Below are positions 34,630 through 47,045 of a DNA stretch of 64,000 nucleotides, piece after piece. This stretch comes from Sphagnum compactum (taxonomy: Eukaryota; Bryophyta; Sphagnopsida; Sphagnales), in contig OZ234495.1 in the NCBI GenBank assembly GCA_965153455.1, positions 19,030,875 to 19,094,874 of the forward strand, written 5' to 3'. Each line of letters opens with the position of its first letter. The first letter of the stretch is position 1. The notes under the pieces were generated by a model. It was not told the DNA's origin. It searched no databases and saw only the letters and a list, made by a program, of their open reading frames with translations. Both the position numbers and the translations under genes were made by a program.

Positions 34630-34950
34630 TTAAATCTTTGCCATTCACATGGTAACATTTGTTTTGCATTGGTGTTATTTTTTTTGCATTGGTGCTTTAT
34701 TCACATATAATGCTACTATTTTTGCATTGGTGTAATTATTCTTTTCGTGTTGGTGTTGGTAATCTTCTTGCATGGTCTTGTTGTTCTTTTCACATGGCCC
34801 TACTACTCTTTTCACATTAATGCTATAGTTCTTTTCACGTTAGTGTTGTTGCTCTTCTCATGTGGTGTTGCTACTCTTCTTACATTGGCGTTGTTGTTCT
34901 TCTCACATTGGTGTTGTTTTTTTTGTGTTGGTGTTAATTTTCTTTCCCTA
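34630..34950 (+). repeat. Degenerate ~24-base GTTGTT-rich repeat
   Basis: Variants of TTCTTTTCACATTGGTGTTG recur roughly every 24-30 bases. A frame at 34747-35028 reads through part of it as a hydrophobic repeat; this is judged a by-product of the repeat, not a gene. Confidence 0.7.
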
Positions 34951-35879
34951 ATGTTATTTGGTGTCTCCCCTCCTACCTTATGCAAGTCGAAGCACCAGAC
35001 TAATCGACTATCGACTCCATTAAGATAAGTTTTTTTTTTTTCATTTTTTTTTCATTATATATTTTCTGTTTAATATTTCTTTTTATGTTTTTTCTTTTTT
35101 CCTAATGTTTTTTTATCAATTTTGTCTTTTTTTGCAAGATTTCCATATATTTTCATTTTGTAAGATACACACACCATACTCCATTATAAAATCCCATTAA
35201 AAACTGTATCTTGTTTTGTAAATTTTTAGGAAATAGATTTCATATTGTAAATGCTTATAAATGTTGGTCTTGGTAGATCATATAATTGTTTAATTTTTTT
35301 CACTATTCACTTGGGCAATAGTTTTTAATTTCAATACTTTGAAAATGAAAATACATATGATGTATTCACAAATGAAGGAAGGGTGGAAGATGAACCTTTG
35401 CAAGAACCTGAAAAAATTGCAAGTGTCCAAACAAAAGGAAATAAAAATCCAAAAATTAATGAAAAGAAAATGGAAGTAAATTTGAAAAAGTTACATGCAC
35501 AAATTATTTTGGAAACCAAATAATATAAATGCATTATGTTAGACATTTTATTATGTTAATGATAATTAATAAATTGATTTAATAGCTCTTCAAATCATGT
35601 GTTGTATTCTTTGTTACAACAATCTAGTTTTGAATTTAAATCCAAAAACTAAAATAAAAAGAGGATTAATCATACAATACACAATTAATGGTATTACTAC
35701 AAATGGTATATTTTTGGTGGATCTAGAACTTCTAATTGTCAAAAACCATTTGCTTTGCCATTTGTGAAAAATATTTGGTTAAGATTATTTAATGTGCATT
35801 TGTGTCCAAGACATTTTTCCTTCTGGAATTTTTTTTAAAAAATAAAAACTAAACAATTTATGTATTGCTAACTTTAATA

Positions 35880-38040
35880 AAATGTCATTTTGCAACTACA
35901 AGCTTTGATTTGTTGATGTCAAAAGGTGGACGTGATATTTTTCCATAGGTGATTAATTTTTTAAAGGCTAATTGGTAGCCAAAGCACAATGTTACTCTTA
36001 GCCTTTTTGAAACAATAAATACTAGTGGACAAAATTTGGCCAAAAATTTAACAGAATTATTGGACACTTATGAGTTGAGGAAAAGGATGTTACTTATGTC
36101 AAGGATGGCAGATCTAACCTAAACATTATGACTATAACCTTATAATCTATTGTGATATGTTAGGCTTCAAAGAAAGTTTTCAAGGAACAATGCATTTTTT
36201 TAAGCATGCCAATATGCAACAATAGTTGAAAAACTTTGCAAAGGTTTAAAATATGTACCTATCAAAGTTGTCCAAAAAGATTTGCAAAAATGCATAGTTT
36301 GGCCAAAAAAATCAAGAAAAAGCAGGCAAGAATGGAATAAGGCATGTGTCAATTTGGGTCTTCCCCCATGGAAATTGAATACTCTAGTGAAGACAACATA
36401 AGCTTTTTATTTTTGCTGAAATTTATTATGTTTACATTTTATTTTCAAATTCTTGCCAAACATAGTTTCATATTTCTTTATTAGTAAAATTATCCTTTTC
36501 TAGAAAACTTTGCAATTTTAAAAAGCTATTATATTATGTTACAAGCAAAATACTATGAGGATGATTATAAAAATACCATCGCCATTGACATGGCACATAT
36601 TTCATATTAATGTTGGTTCCCTTGGCCCTATTGTAGATATGTTTGTATTCTAAATTAGTCTAGGAGTCATTGTTTGTTAAATGATGCATTAAACTCTATG
36701 AGTTTAAATTCAAGGATGAAATTGATTTTGCAGCATTTGACAACTTAATGCAAAAAAATGCAAATGTTGTTTTTGAGTTAGCATATTTGGCTTCCAACAT
36801 TCAAAAAAAGTTGTTGGGGTTTTGGATTTTTTTATTTCCTTCTTAACAAAATATGAAAAAAAAAGTTTGCATAATATGTTTTCTTTGATGTTGAACGTTA
36901 GATTTAAGAACCTTCATCATGTCCTCACTTATTGGTTGTGAGCAAGGTAAGGCCATTGTTGAGGGTGGTTGCAAGGTAGGGTGGTTCACTTTTTGTGTCG
37001 CAATCCAATTTTTTGCAGAGTACTGTGCATTTCCATGTTATTAACATGGCATAAAAACAATAATTTCCAAATTTGTGGTTAGATTTAGATCTTCAACTTG
37101 AAGAAAAAGACATATATAAAAAAAAATTGCAACATATGTACACCAAATATATAGTAATAAACTTTTGAAATTGAAAATTATGGATTGGTTTGTTGTTTGT
37201 GCCTTTATATACATGCATTTTTATGTATGAATTTTATTTGGGATATATTATAAGGACTCAATATATGATATGTTAAAACAAAAACAACATATGTCCAAAA
37301 GCATTATTAAAAAAAATTTAACCAAAAAACATTTATGGACTTTTGAATGGCCTAAAATGAGCTATATTTTCATAAATCCATATCCTATTCATTTTTTAGT
37401 GGATTTCAATTTTTATTTTCTTAACATGTACATTAAAGAATTGTTTAGACTTGTTATTCTTCATATGGGGATTTTAGTTCATTAACCACCATGTAATTCC
37501 CCACTAAATTAATGATATCAAAATAGATTGTCGTTTTAACACTAATATGGTGTTTTAGAAAGTGAAACATCTGCCAAAAATGAGCCACCTTAGAGAGCAT
37601 ACACCTTTGAAGAATATGACAAAAAATCTTTGTTTCCTATGTTTTTTAAGTGTCATTATCATTTGCGTCCTTTGGTTGAATTTAAAAGGTTATTGTTGAT
37701 CAAGGGGTTGAAAAGGACAATAGTTTGGATATCTTTAAAATGACAACCAACACAAATGAGCTAATAACAAAACTTTTTAATAGAAAGCTTTTGATTTTTA
37801 AGTGTTATCAAGTGGATGTCAAATCCATTAAGTGTCCATTTCAACAGTGTGAAAAAAATGAAAGTATGTTTCCCATAGTTAACGTTTATGCTAGACAAAT
37901 CTTAGGGATAGTTGGATCCCAAATTGAAATGGAGAGGATTTATTTTTTAGTTAGAATCCTTACTAGTTTTAGGAGATGTCATTTTACAATTAGAAAATTT
38001 GAAGAAATTGATTTTTGTCAACAAAAGTTGGCCGAATGAC
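35880..38040 (+). pseudogene. Decayed hAT-superfamily transposase
   Basis: Pieces of a hAT transposase occur in order but in changing frames with many stops. About 35897-35930 reads TSFDLLMSKGGRDIF, like the hAT catalytic start segment. About 36085-36110 reads VKDGRSNLN, like the VKDEGSNL motif. 36190-36400 gives KGLKYVPIKVVQKDLQKC and KSRQEWNKAC. About 36885-36925 gives LMLNVRFKNLHHVL. 37725-38039 is an open stretch of 104 codons with the C-terminal dimerisation motif: FPIVNVYARQILGIVGSQIE followed by MERIYFLVRILTSFRR. The frame breaks mean it cannot encode an active enzyme. The motif comparison is from memory of the family. Confidence 0.8.
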
Positions 38041-38859
38041 CCTAGGATAGGTTGTAAATCCCCTTCTAGCTTGGTAGAATTAATTGACATTGATGTAGAT
38101 TTAGAAAAAGAGATAGAAAAGTTTGAATTTTTTTTTTTAAAGAAATAAAGTTATGGAGTTTTACATTTTGGATTAAAGAAAAAGTTACAATTTACAAGTT
38201 TTCATCTATTTTTAATCATCTTTGAAATGTTAAAAAAATGATTTTAATAAATGAAATAACTAAATTGTTAATTAATTGATTATTTAATTTAATTTTAATT
38301 AATGGAAATTTTAATAACAAAGTTGTCAAAACTAATTGTTATTGTATATATACAAGAACCGCGTTATCTGAGAACTAGATGAGTCTAAAAAAATTAAAAA
38401 TCTTGATACCCTGGTCGATTGTCACCAACCCCAAAATATATATTAAAAAATTGATCAGGTTCTCATAACAATAATGTATAATATTCTGCTCTTCATGACT
38501 AAGAAAACTTAAAACTCCTCTTTCTTTCTCTTTGTAACAAGATGTTAGTTAGGACATTGTGGTATGCCCTACCCTCCCCCCAGCCCTAGTCCTATTCTTT
38601 GTGCACTCTATGCCATCAGACTCTTCTATTGGCAATTCCTCCTTTCCATGAAGAGAGAGAAAAGGGCAAAAGGCCATTAATATATGACCTAACACTTACT
38701 AATGCACCATCATCCATTGGGAACCCTTATGGCTTAGTTGTGAGTGAACCATAACTGAGTTACCTAATTAGGTAGAACTCTACCTTGTCTATCGATACTC
38801 TAAACTCTCCTACTTTCACCTCACACTACCTATGTCTATCAACAATCCTAAGTAGGCAT

Positions 38860-39060
38860 GTAGGGAATGCAAATGGTTATTATGTAGGTAGGTAAGTATG
38901 TAAGGCACTTGGTGGTAAGGCACTTGGTGGTTACTAAGTAGCTAGATGCTAGATATGTCTGGATGGCTAATGTACTTCGTAGGTAATTATCAATGTAAGT
39001 GGGTATCATAGGTAAGTAGGTAGGTGTTTCACTTGGTGGTTACTAGTTTTGTACATAGCG
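38860..39060 (+). repeat. GTAGGTAAGTAGG / CACTTGGTGG low-order repeat
   Basis: GTAGGTAGGTAAGTA-like strings and GCACTTGGTGG recur three times with variable spacing. No coding potential. Confidence 0.65.
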
Positions 39061-39833
39061 GATACATGTGGAGGGTTAGCAAATAGCTAACCACCTACTA
39101 CTCTATGGTTAGCTATGTGATAGGAATACACCTCATAAAATGTGTTTTCCTATTCACATACCATCCATCATACCAAATTGAAATTCCACAAAAGCTCTTT
39201 CAACAACTCACTTGAACATGTAATAATAAGAAAACATACCCCACAACAACATAGAACTCTCTTGACATGATTCAGATACTGACTTTCCTCAAGTTCTTAG
39301 GAGATGGGTCTCAACTTTTTGAATGACACCCAATAGAATCCCTATAAACTGGTATTCTCTTAGACCGGCCAGCATTGTCCCCTAGGGAGTTTCATCAATT
39401 CCAACCTCTCTACATCTTTATTCATTCTTTCTAGTATTTCTATTCGAAATCCCAACTCCAGTACATAATGAAAGAATTCTTGGAGTTAGAATACACCAAA
39501 ACACTTTGGTTCAGGGCATTCCTCCCATCACCACATCATTGATAAAACACTTCACAACTATATGTAATCAAAATGTTTGTTTTCTGCAACACCACACTCC
39601 TTCAATAGAAAGAAAAGGAAACAGATGTTTAGCTTCCAGCAACCTGCTCTTCTTATTCACCAGCATCCCTTGCTGAGCCCACCATTTCCAAAAGCCATGA
39701 AAAGCTTCAAACAACCTTCATCAATTCCACCGTTCTAGCTTCTACAAAGCAAGCACACACCACACAGCTCGTGGCCTAATTAACCTGCAGCAAACAACAC
39801 AAAGAAAAACAATTGCTACAATCTAATGGAAGC

Positions 39834-40150
39834 CAATGAAATGGAGCCCTGTTTCTTGTTGCATGGGCATGCACTTTCCATTGGAGAGCTACAACTAAAC
39901 TGGAAATCTATAAGTAATTAAAGTTAAGAATGTTGGGAATATTTTATATATAAGAAACGTTGTAAGGAAGTAACAAAAAACATCTGATCCCAAGAAACAA
40001 GATCAGGATTGTTAACTAATGATGATTCATAGGTTACCATAGCTCATAAAGCTCTGCATTTGATCAATGATTGACCTGTAAGAGCTGTGAGTTGGTTGTG
40101 AGCAAATCTACATGAAACAAATGTAATGGAAAGCTACTGTTGAATAGAAT
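39834..40150 (+). repeat. Dispersed repeat, copy 1 (pair with 45.37-45.69 kb)
   Basis: This shares with 45370-45690 the ordered strings TGGAGCC, TTGTTGCATGGRCATGCACT, TTTCCATT, GTAATTAA, ATGTTGGGAA, TGATTCA and AACAAATGTAATGRAAAGCT. It ends near CAACCTAATGGAAAGAGACC, which also occurs near 11700, so at least three loci carry parts of the family. Confidence 0.75.
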
Positions 40151-40843
40151 CTATGATTTAGAGCAACCTAATGGAAAGAGACCCTTACTACATTGGGTGT
40201 CATTGCAAAAGGAGTTAAGGGAATAAAATTTATCTCTCACCTATTCCAAACCTCTCATTACTTCTCTACCTTACCTTCTTGACCTTTACCCAACTACTCA
40301 AGGTCTACTTCAAAGATTCCACAATGTACAGGACTGTGGATAATCTTGCAAACCTAGTCAACAATCATGCAAATCTTTTTTCTGTTTTTTTTTTTTTTTT
40401 CCCTGTTAATGAATTGTTCACCCCATCTAAATTCTTCATTAGTTGATCCATTTATTCATAAAATTTTCACATGGTTGGCTTAGAACAATCAAGCAAGGTA
40501 TCACATCTTTATTTATTTATAATCAAGCCGGTTCTCAAACATGACGAATCTCACAAATGTGATAACAATCTATTCTCATATTTGATTTTCTTTCACAATC
40601 CGAATCTCAAATTTATATTCAATTTTATTAAGAAAATCCTCAATTAAGAAATAATTGAAAAGTAAGTAAAATTTAAAAAATCTAACCTAAACCAATCCTA
40701 AAATTTTGTAACTATTGCATTGAGAATCAGATTCTGGTTTTCTTCATAGGAGTAACTCAATTCTCAAAAGAAATAATTAATAAAGTAACTGGTTATCCAT
40801 AACCTAGTGAGAATTGTCAATATGGGTCTCAAACTTATTTTAC

Positions 40844-41060
40844 CAGTGTTGGGCAGATATCATTTTTCTTGATATATCCACCTCTTTTAATCCGTTGGAT
40901 AAGGATATTATTACATTTTTTATTTTTTAAAATTTAAATATCTGGGTCGGATATCACATTTTTCACATTTTTCAATCTGACCTGGATATTAATGTTTTCG
41001 GATATCTGTTGTTTATCTATTAATCGGATATCAACATATCCGGATATGAAAAAATTAAAA
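40844..41060 (+). mobile_element. Candidate hAT-type left terminus with GGATAT-rich interior
   Basis: CAGTGTTGGGCAGATATC matches the left end of the element at 41788. It is followed by about 200 bases with many GATATC, GGATAT and ATATCC strings that could pair with each other. No right end was identified. Confidence 0.4.
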
Positions 41061-41787
41061 TTCATCTCCCAATTATGTTGGGTGCCAAAAACAAATTGGG
41101 GTGAAAAATCTCCAAAAGGCAACATCGTTTTTTAAAAAGGGAATATTTTGTTGGAAATATCTATTTTTAAAAAGCAGTTGCAAAAATAAAAATAAAAATC
41201 ATAAATTAATTTTTTTAATAAATATAGCCACATTAATAACTACTACAAACTACAACTTTGAAGAGATCTCTGAAAGTGTGTCCCTAGAATGGTATTGTAG
41301 ATAATTGAGAAAAGATCTTGCCTTCTCTTGGCATCAGATGCATACAAAATAGAGCACATTTTGCAGTGCAATAACAACCATGTTGTGCCACCACTCTGCG
41401 TACATATATATATATTGATTTGATGTTAGTCTGAGCTTAACATCTGTGTAGCTGAGATTTTAATGAAATTCTGTAAGTTGTCACTTTTTGTTAAAGGCTT
41501 TAGAAAAAGTGATTTTCAGGTCTTCTAATTGCTAAGTTTAATCTTTTTATAAAAGACTTGCCAGACGTTTGTACTAAGTTCCAGTAGGATAGCAAACAAT
41601 ATAGAAGAATGCTCTTTTTTTTTTCCACGAATTCAAACTTTGTTTGCAGCCATTTTTGCTTTAATCATCTTATGTATGAATCACCACTTCGACTACATTA
41701 CAAAATTGTGGGAAAAGAAACAATAATTGACATGCAAAACACAATTGTCTCTATTTGAGACATTGTTAAGTGAGCCCAGGTTTGTAC

Positions 41788-42416
41788 CAGTGTTGGGCGG
41801 TTCTAACCTTTTTGAGAGAACCACTGGTTTTGATTCTCTAAAGAGTTAAAAGAGAATTGGTCCAGTTTTGTTTTTCTTTTTTTTTTAAACTTGATGCCCT
41901 GATTAGTCTCGAGATTATCGTTAAGAATAGAACTACAATTTTCAAGCAGGTCGATTCTCAGGTTTGAACCCCAGATCCATTCAACGTGAAGCATAAAGTC
42001 ACAACTAATCACATGAAATAAATAGTATGATTTTTGTTATGAAATGCTCATTCATTCTAATGGTTTGAAACTTAAAATCATTCACATGTTTGAAGTTTAT
42101 ATCTAAAAGTTCAATGATATGTGCATGTAAAGGTTTGTGTCCTAGTGGTCAATGATTCTTAAGATTTTCACAATGAGTTGAGTCCAAACTCTCAAACCTT
42201 CATATGACAATGGGTAAGTGACTTTGTTCTTTTATTTGGGATTATATAAAGCTATACAATTATGCGAACTGGACCTAAAGGTAGGTTCACCTACTAACTT
42301 TCACGGGTATCAAGTTTGGTCCTTCATGATACCAAAGTGAGAACCTTCGATTTGAAAACCAGACTACGAACTGACCTCAAAATTGAGTGTGGGTTAGTGA
42401 TACCTGCCCAACATTG
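41788..42416 (+). mobile_element. Probable non-autonomous hAT element (MITE-like)
   Basis: It begins CAGTGTTGGGCGGTTC and ends GATACCTGCCCAACATTG, giving imperfect terminal inverted repeats of about 12 bases (CAGTGTTGGGC against CAATGTTGGGC). The 8 bases outside the left end (GTTTGTAC) and the right end (GTTTATAT) agree at 6 of 8 places, as expected for a worn 8-bp hAT target duplication. The interior of 629 bases has no transposase frame. It is likely mobilised in the past by a hAT transposase such as the relic at 35.9 kb; that pairing is inference. Confidence 0.55.
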
Positions 42417-45365
42417 GTTTATATCAATGTCGGTGGGATACCATATTTTAAAATTAAGTTCAAATATCAATAGGCATATTCAATAGAAAACAATTAACAA
42501 ACAAATATGGATTCAAACTCATTTTTGTTCCTTCAACGGAAAGGAATTTGTCAGTTTTTTAATTTAAATTCATTACAAATACATGGCAAGGTTATGGATA
42601 TTCAAAATCTAGACAATCACAATCTTTTTCCACTCATAAGTGATGCATATTCAAAATCTAGATGATCACAATTTTTCCCACTCACATGAGAGCATACACA
42701 TACACATTCATAAACTGAAATAACTTACTAAGAGAGTTGAACTCAAATTCTTTGTTTGAGAACTTTGCCCATTGTACCGCAAGTTGCCTTACCCATTCAG
42801 CCACTAGGGTAGCTGAATGTCCTTGAACATTTGATACCTTGAATGATGCCTAGGCTCGCCTTATCTAATGCCTTAATACTTATTGTATGTTTGATTCCTT
42901 TCCGGATAATGAATTGGTGCAACTTGTCTAATGTCCAATTGTATGATTGATATCATATCCTTATTCATGAGTGCATGAATAAGGATACATGTCTCCTGAA
43001 ATAATGTACATGTCTCCAATGTACATTGCAGGTATCATAAAGTATACGACTAATGATACAGATTTAGGTGATGATATAATGGTTACATATTGATCTATGT
43101 TATGGTTTTGTGGTTCAAAAACTCTACTTTTTTTAAAAGAAAAAAAACTTGTGCTGAGAAATGAAGACTTTTTTCTTAATATTGTGAAATATTATAATTC
43201 CCAAGATGGAATCTTCAAATTAATTAATTAATTATTCAACAAGCATGTGTTGAAGATGCCCCTAGTGTACTTGGATATGGATTGATCTTATTCTCCAACC
43301 TCCAATGCCTGAATAGAAATTCCATGCATCTAATGAGACTGCTCAACATGCACCCAAGAGCCTAGGAAGGCCCATTTTTTCGCCTTTTGGGGACAAGGAG
43401 CGCTTTGAAAATTATTTGGATTTTGGAGTTCCCACTATGTTCCCATGTTGTTACTCAAGTTCATTCCCAATATCACCACACTTTATCCCATATCCTTTGT
43501 CCAAAATTTTATCCTTGTGACCTATATAATTGAGCCAAAGGCCACCACATTCTTCCATTTGGGGAGTGTCTGTATTGAAAGTTTGGGTGATTGGCCAATC
43601 AAAGATGCACATCACCTTAAAAGCAATTCACTTTGGTGCACTCCCACAACAAATTACAATTACCAACAATAGGTATAATTGTCACATTACATATAGACAT
43701 GAGTAGATGTTCTAAACTATTTTTACACACATGAATCATATATACTTTTTATTTTTGCTCTATTGAAACTTTAGGATTTCTCCTTTTTTTTTTTCCTTTC
43801 TGTCTTTTCTCCTATATTTCTTTAAGTTTTCTTTTGAGCATTTGCAATAGATCTCTTGTGTATCAACAAAGGTATAAATATTTCAATTTACTGCATGAAT
43901 CTTATTTAATACAACAATGGTCACCAATTTATTTTAATTTGGGTATTTAGATCTTTCACACGCATGAAAATACATTAAAATTTAGTGAATTAGATGCCAA
44001 ATAATATAGAGGCTCGTCCGTAGAAAGCATGAGTGTTCTAAAAGGATCAGCAGTGGCATAATATTATTGTTTTAAGGAATGATAATATCATTTAAATTTA
44101 TATCAAACGGTGGATGATTTACTCTTTTTTTTCATGTATTTAAAGGGTTCTGAGTGAAACTTTAGGCTCATTCTCCATTCCCATATTTTCATGTTGTTAG
44201 TTTATTTAATCTTTTTATAAGACTTTTGTGTGTAATGAATCTATGATAACAATAAACCCATGTATTATTTTAATTGTGAAAAAAGTTCACAAGGTATTTA
44301 GTTAATGATGCTCGTGTTTTTTTTTGCACATGTGATGTCCTCCCCTTAGGGGTAACCCCTATAAAGATCAAGCTTTAAACATGTGAGTGTTTACACATTT
44401 GAATGATCCTTGTCAAAAACATAGAAGTTTCATTCCTTGTGTTGTGTGATAATTCAATTCTTTTAATATACCTTTGTGCTAGAAGTGATGTATATTAAAA
44501 AAACAACCCTGGGGATCTCTCCTAGGCTACATAAAACATAGCAAAAGGAATTTCTTATCAAGAAAGGAAAATAATATTTGCTCCACTATCAAGAATCGAA
44601 GAACATCCATAACTAGTTTTCACAAAAAGTTTTCTTGTTTTTGAAATACCTCCTCAAACTTGTAACTGCTAATAAGAAGAAAAAACCTTTGCTTCTCCCC
44701 CACCCATTGAGCATGATGAATTTGACACATGAAATAGACGATTCCTGACAATCAAAGATGAGCACTAAATCCAGCCATAACATCACATATATTTTGCTGG
44801 GGTAAAAACACACACAGATCAATCATCAATCCATCTACACACATTCCAAGCTCCTTCCATGATCTATGTATTCATCTAGCATCTCCTGCTTCTCCCTCAC
44901 TTATTTGCTGCATAGCTGTTGTTGTCACAAATGATCTCATTCACATGATGCTATTCTGGTGACTAATATTTTGTGTCTGGAGAAATGGGGTGCCAAATCT
45001 GCCACAAAACTGTGCATACTGCACACCATCAATCTGTTAAATTCGTTATGTGCTAATAGTCAGTTGGAGGATACAGAAAGATAAAGCCCACAAAGCATTT
45101 AAGTCTGGCAAGCATTCGAATGAAACCCTCAATTGTGCTCAGCGGAGTCTGGAGTCTGGGGTGATCTGTGTTTTCTCATACATCTCTGGGAGCCATCTTT
45201 CCCTTCTTCCCCTGGGCCTCCCCCGCAGACACCTTATGAGAAGATGCAGCTAATTTACTTGCAGCATGGCAAATTTTATTAGATTTGAAAGAGTACAAAG
45301 GGTCTCTTTCCCTTAGGTTGCTGTGATCATAGTTACATATTGCACAGAGTATGCTGTCATGGAAG
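42417..45365. other. AT-rich intergenic, no gene
   Basis: Scattered frames under 80 codons, none with domains. Bases 43218-43232 are a short TTAATTAA run. Nothing else was recognised. Confidence 0.5.
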
Positions 45366-45369
45366 TAGC

Positions 45370-45690
45370 TTAATGCAAAGCCACGGAATTGGAGCCATGT
45401 TTTTTTGTTGCATGGACATGCACTTTCCATTTGAGACTTGCAATGGGGTTGGAAATATGTAGGTAATTAATGTTGGGAAATTTTTTGATGTGGGGGAACC
45501 TCTAAAAGAATTTTATAAAAAGAATTTCTAATGATTCACAGTTTGACCCCCAGCTGACACCACTCTGCGGTTGGTCTATGTGTGACCTAGAGTGGTGTGA
45601 GATGATTGTGAACATGGTTCGATGGAAGTTGCAACAAATGTAATGAAAAGCTGTTGTTGAAGCATAATTTGTGATCACAGTAACTTTCAG
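45370..45690 (+). repeat. Dispersed repeat, copy 2 (pair with 39.8-40.15 kb)
   Basis: Same ordered motifs as copy 1, with small indels. An AATTTTATAAAAAGAATTTC segment is unique to this copy. Confidence 0.75.
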
Positions 45691-45869
45691 TAATAACTTG
45701 GACAAAGGCCCTAGAAAGTGTCTTTGTAAAAGTGTACTACTCAAAAGTCATTCATGGAGTCTTTTGAGTGAGACCAAATGAACTAACTCACTGGTGGCTA
45801 ATGGTTAAATCAAAAGGCTAATAGACACCCCACATAGTAGTTGTTAGCTCATAAGAAGCAGCCTTTTTT

Positions 45870-46130
45870 TTTTAAACTGGCGAAACTAGAAACCTAAATT
45901 CAAAAATGAAGTTTCTTTTTAGAGTTTCAGTAGCCAGAAGTCAGAAAAACAAGTCACCAGATTTTCTATATTTGTTTCCAGTAAAATAGTCAGAAATATA
46001 GAAGGATGACTAAATATTTGTCCTTCACATTTGGTTTATAGCCAAATTGGCTAAATCTTCCCAGCAATGATCTCCATTTTTTCTACAACTTCTTCCTATA
46101 TATATGATAGCCACTTAGGCTGCATTAAAA
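45870..46130 (+). repeat. Dispersed repeat copy (TAGCCAAATTTGGCTA family)
   Basis: Contains AAACTGGCGAAACTAGAAAC, CAGTAGCCAGAAGTCAG, AAATATAGAAGGATGACTA, then TTTATAGCCAAATTGGCTAA followed by ATCTTCC, and ends with GATAGCCACTTAGGCTGCAT. It lies in direct tandem with another copy at 46265-46555. Confidence 0.65.
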
Positions 46131-46264
46131 TATTCCTTAAAGAAACACTAGTAGGAAGTAAAGCTTCTAACATATAAGGTTCAAACCAGAGTGCCTCCAG
46201 TAACCAGTTGGACATAGAATCTAGATTCCGTGCAAAACCTACAAGCAACCTAGATTCAAGCTTT

Positions 46265-46555
46265 TTTTTTTTATTGCTGAAATTTCACCAGAAAGAGAAA
46301 TTTTTAAAATAAAAAAAGAAAACATGAAGGTATTTTGCAGGTTTTCAATCACCAAAAGTCAGAAAAATAGTTTAAATGGCCAGGTTTCAATATTTGGTTT
46401 TCAGTGTGTAGAAAAATATATATATATATTATAAAAGATCAAAGATTTGTATTTAATATCTGGTTTATAGCCAGATTTGGCTAAATAATCCTAAGGATGA
46501 TTGCCACCTTTTTACATTCTCCTATGGATTTTCATCACTTTGGCTACAAACAAAA
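46265..46555 (+). repeat. Dispersed repeat copy (TAGCCAAATTTGGCTA family)
   Basis: Shows the same order as the preceding copy: a TTTCACCAGAAA segment, ACCAAAAGTCAGAAAAATAG, TATAGCCAGATTTGGCTAAA, then GGATGATTGCCACC and CACTTTGGCTACA. A (TA)n tract lies at about 46418-46430. Confidence 0.65.
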
Positions 46556-46909
46556 ATTCTTTAAAAAAGCGCTACTTAGAGATCCCTTGCAAAGCCTAAT
46601 GTATATGTGTGGTTTATCAACAAGCTAATTGGCACTCCAAACACTAAGACTAGGGATAAGGACCATGCACAACCAAATCAATTCGAATGATGTTGATTCA
46701 TTGAGGATGGTTTAGGTAGAGTAGCTTTGGATTCCATAAGTTGTCGTTTTGAGTGACAATTTTAAATTAGAATTTATTTAACCGAGTCTCAAGTGAAGAG
46801 AAATGAAAAGGTGTTTTTTTTAGATCTTTATGTTTTCAGATTATTTTTTCCAATGCCATAGTCATAAAGAGATTTTTCGTACCTTATGTATCAATTTGCA
46901 TTTCATTGT

Positions 46910-47045
46910 TTTCAATTGAATTGGAATTGAAACTTTGAATGTGAATTCAAATTCAATCAAATATGAATTCAATTCAATGAAATTCAAATTCTATTCAATG
47001 TTTTTTAATTCAATTGAGTTGAATTTCAATTTGATTCAAGTTGTA
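46910..47045 (+). repeat. AATTCAA-rich degenerate repeat
   Basis: Dense recurrence of AATTCAA, ATTCAATT and TTGAATT strings gives many short self-complementary stretches. No coding frame. Confidence 0.75.

Larger units (their letters stand above)
29140..35300. other. AT-rich transposon graveyard, no supported gene
   Basis: No frame exceeds about 95 codons and none shows a domain. Bases 29960-30260 are a diverged copy of 49040-49300. The minus strand at 31318-32500 has fairly sensible short frames interrupted by stops, which may be a decayed coding region of unknown kind. At 32996 TAGTGTTGGGCAGTTTTCG resembles a hAT-type terminus. Bases 34630-34950 hold a degenerate CATTGGTGTTGTT-type repeat. 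Confidence 0.5.
38041..40840. other. AT-rich intergenic with short repeats
   Basis: No gene. Bases 38355-38470 contain CTTGATACCCTGGTCGATTG and GGTTCTCA motifs that resemble the interior of the hAT-like element at 41788. A GTAGGTAAGTAGGTAGG and GCACTTGGTGG repeat lies at 38860-39060, and a dispersed repeat copy at 39834-40150. A T run lies at about 40387-40400. Confidence 0.5.

Noticed and set aside
34747-35028. Hydrophobic 93-codon frame that looks like a membrane protein
   Set aside because: Produced by the GTTGTT/CACATTGG tandem repeat; the repeat continues outside the frame.
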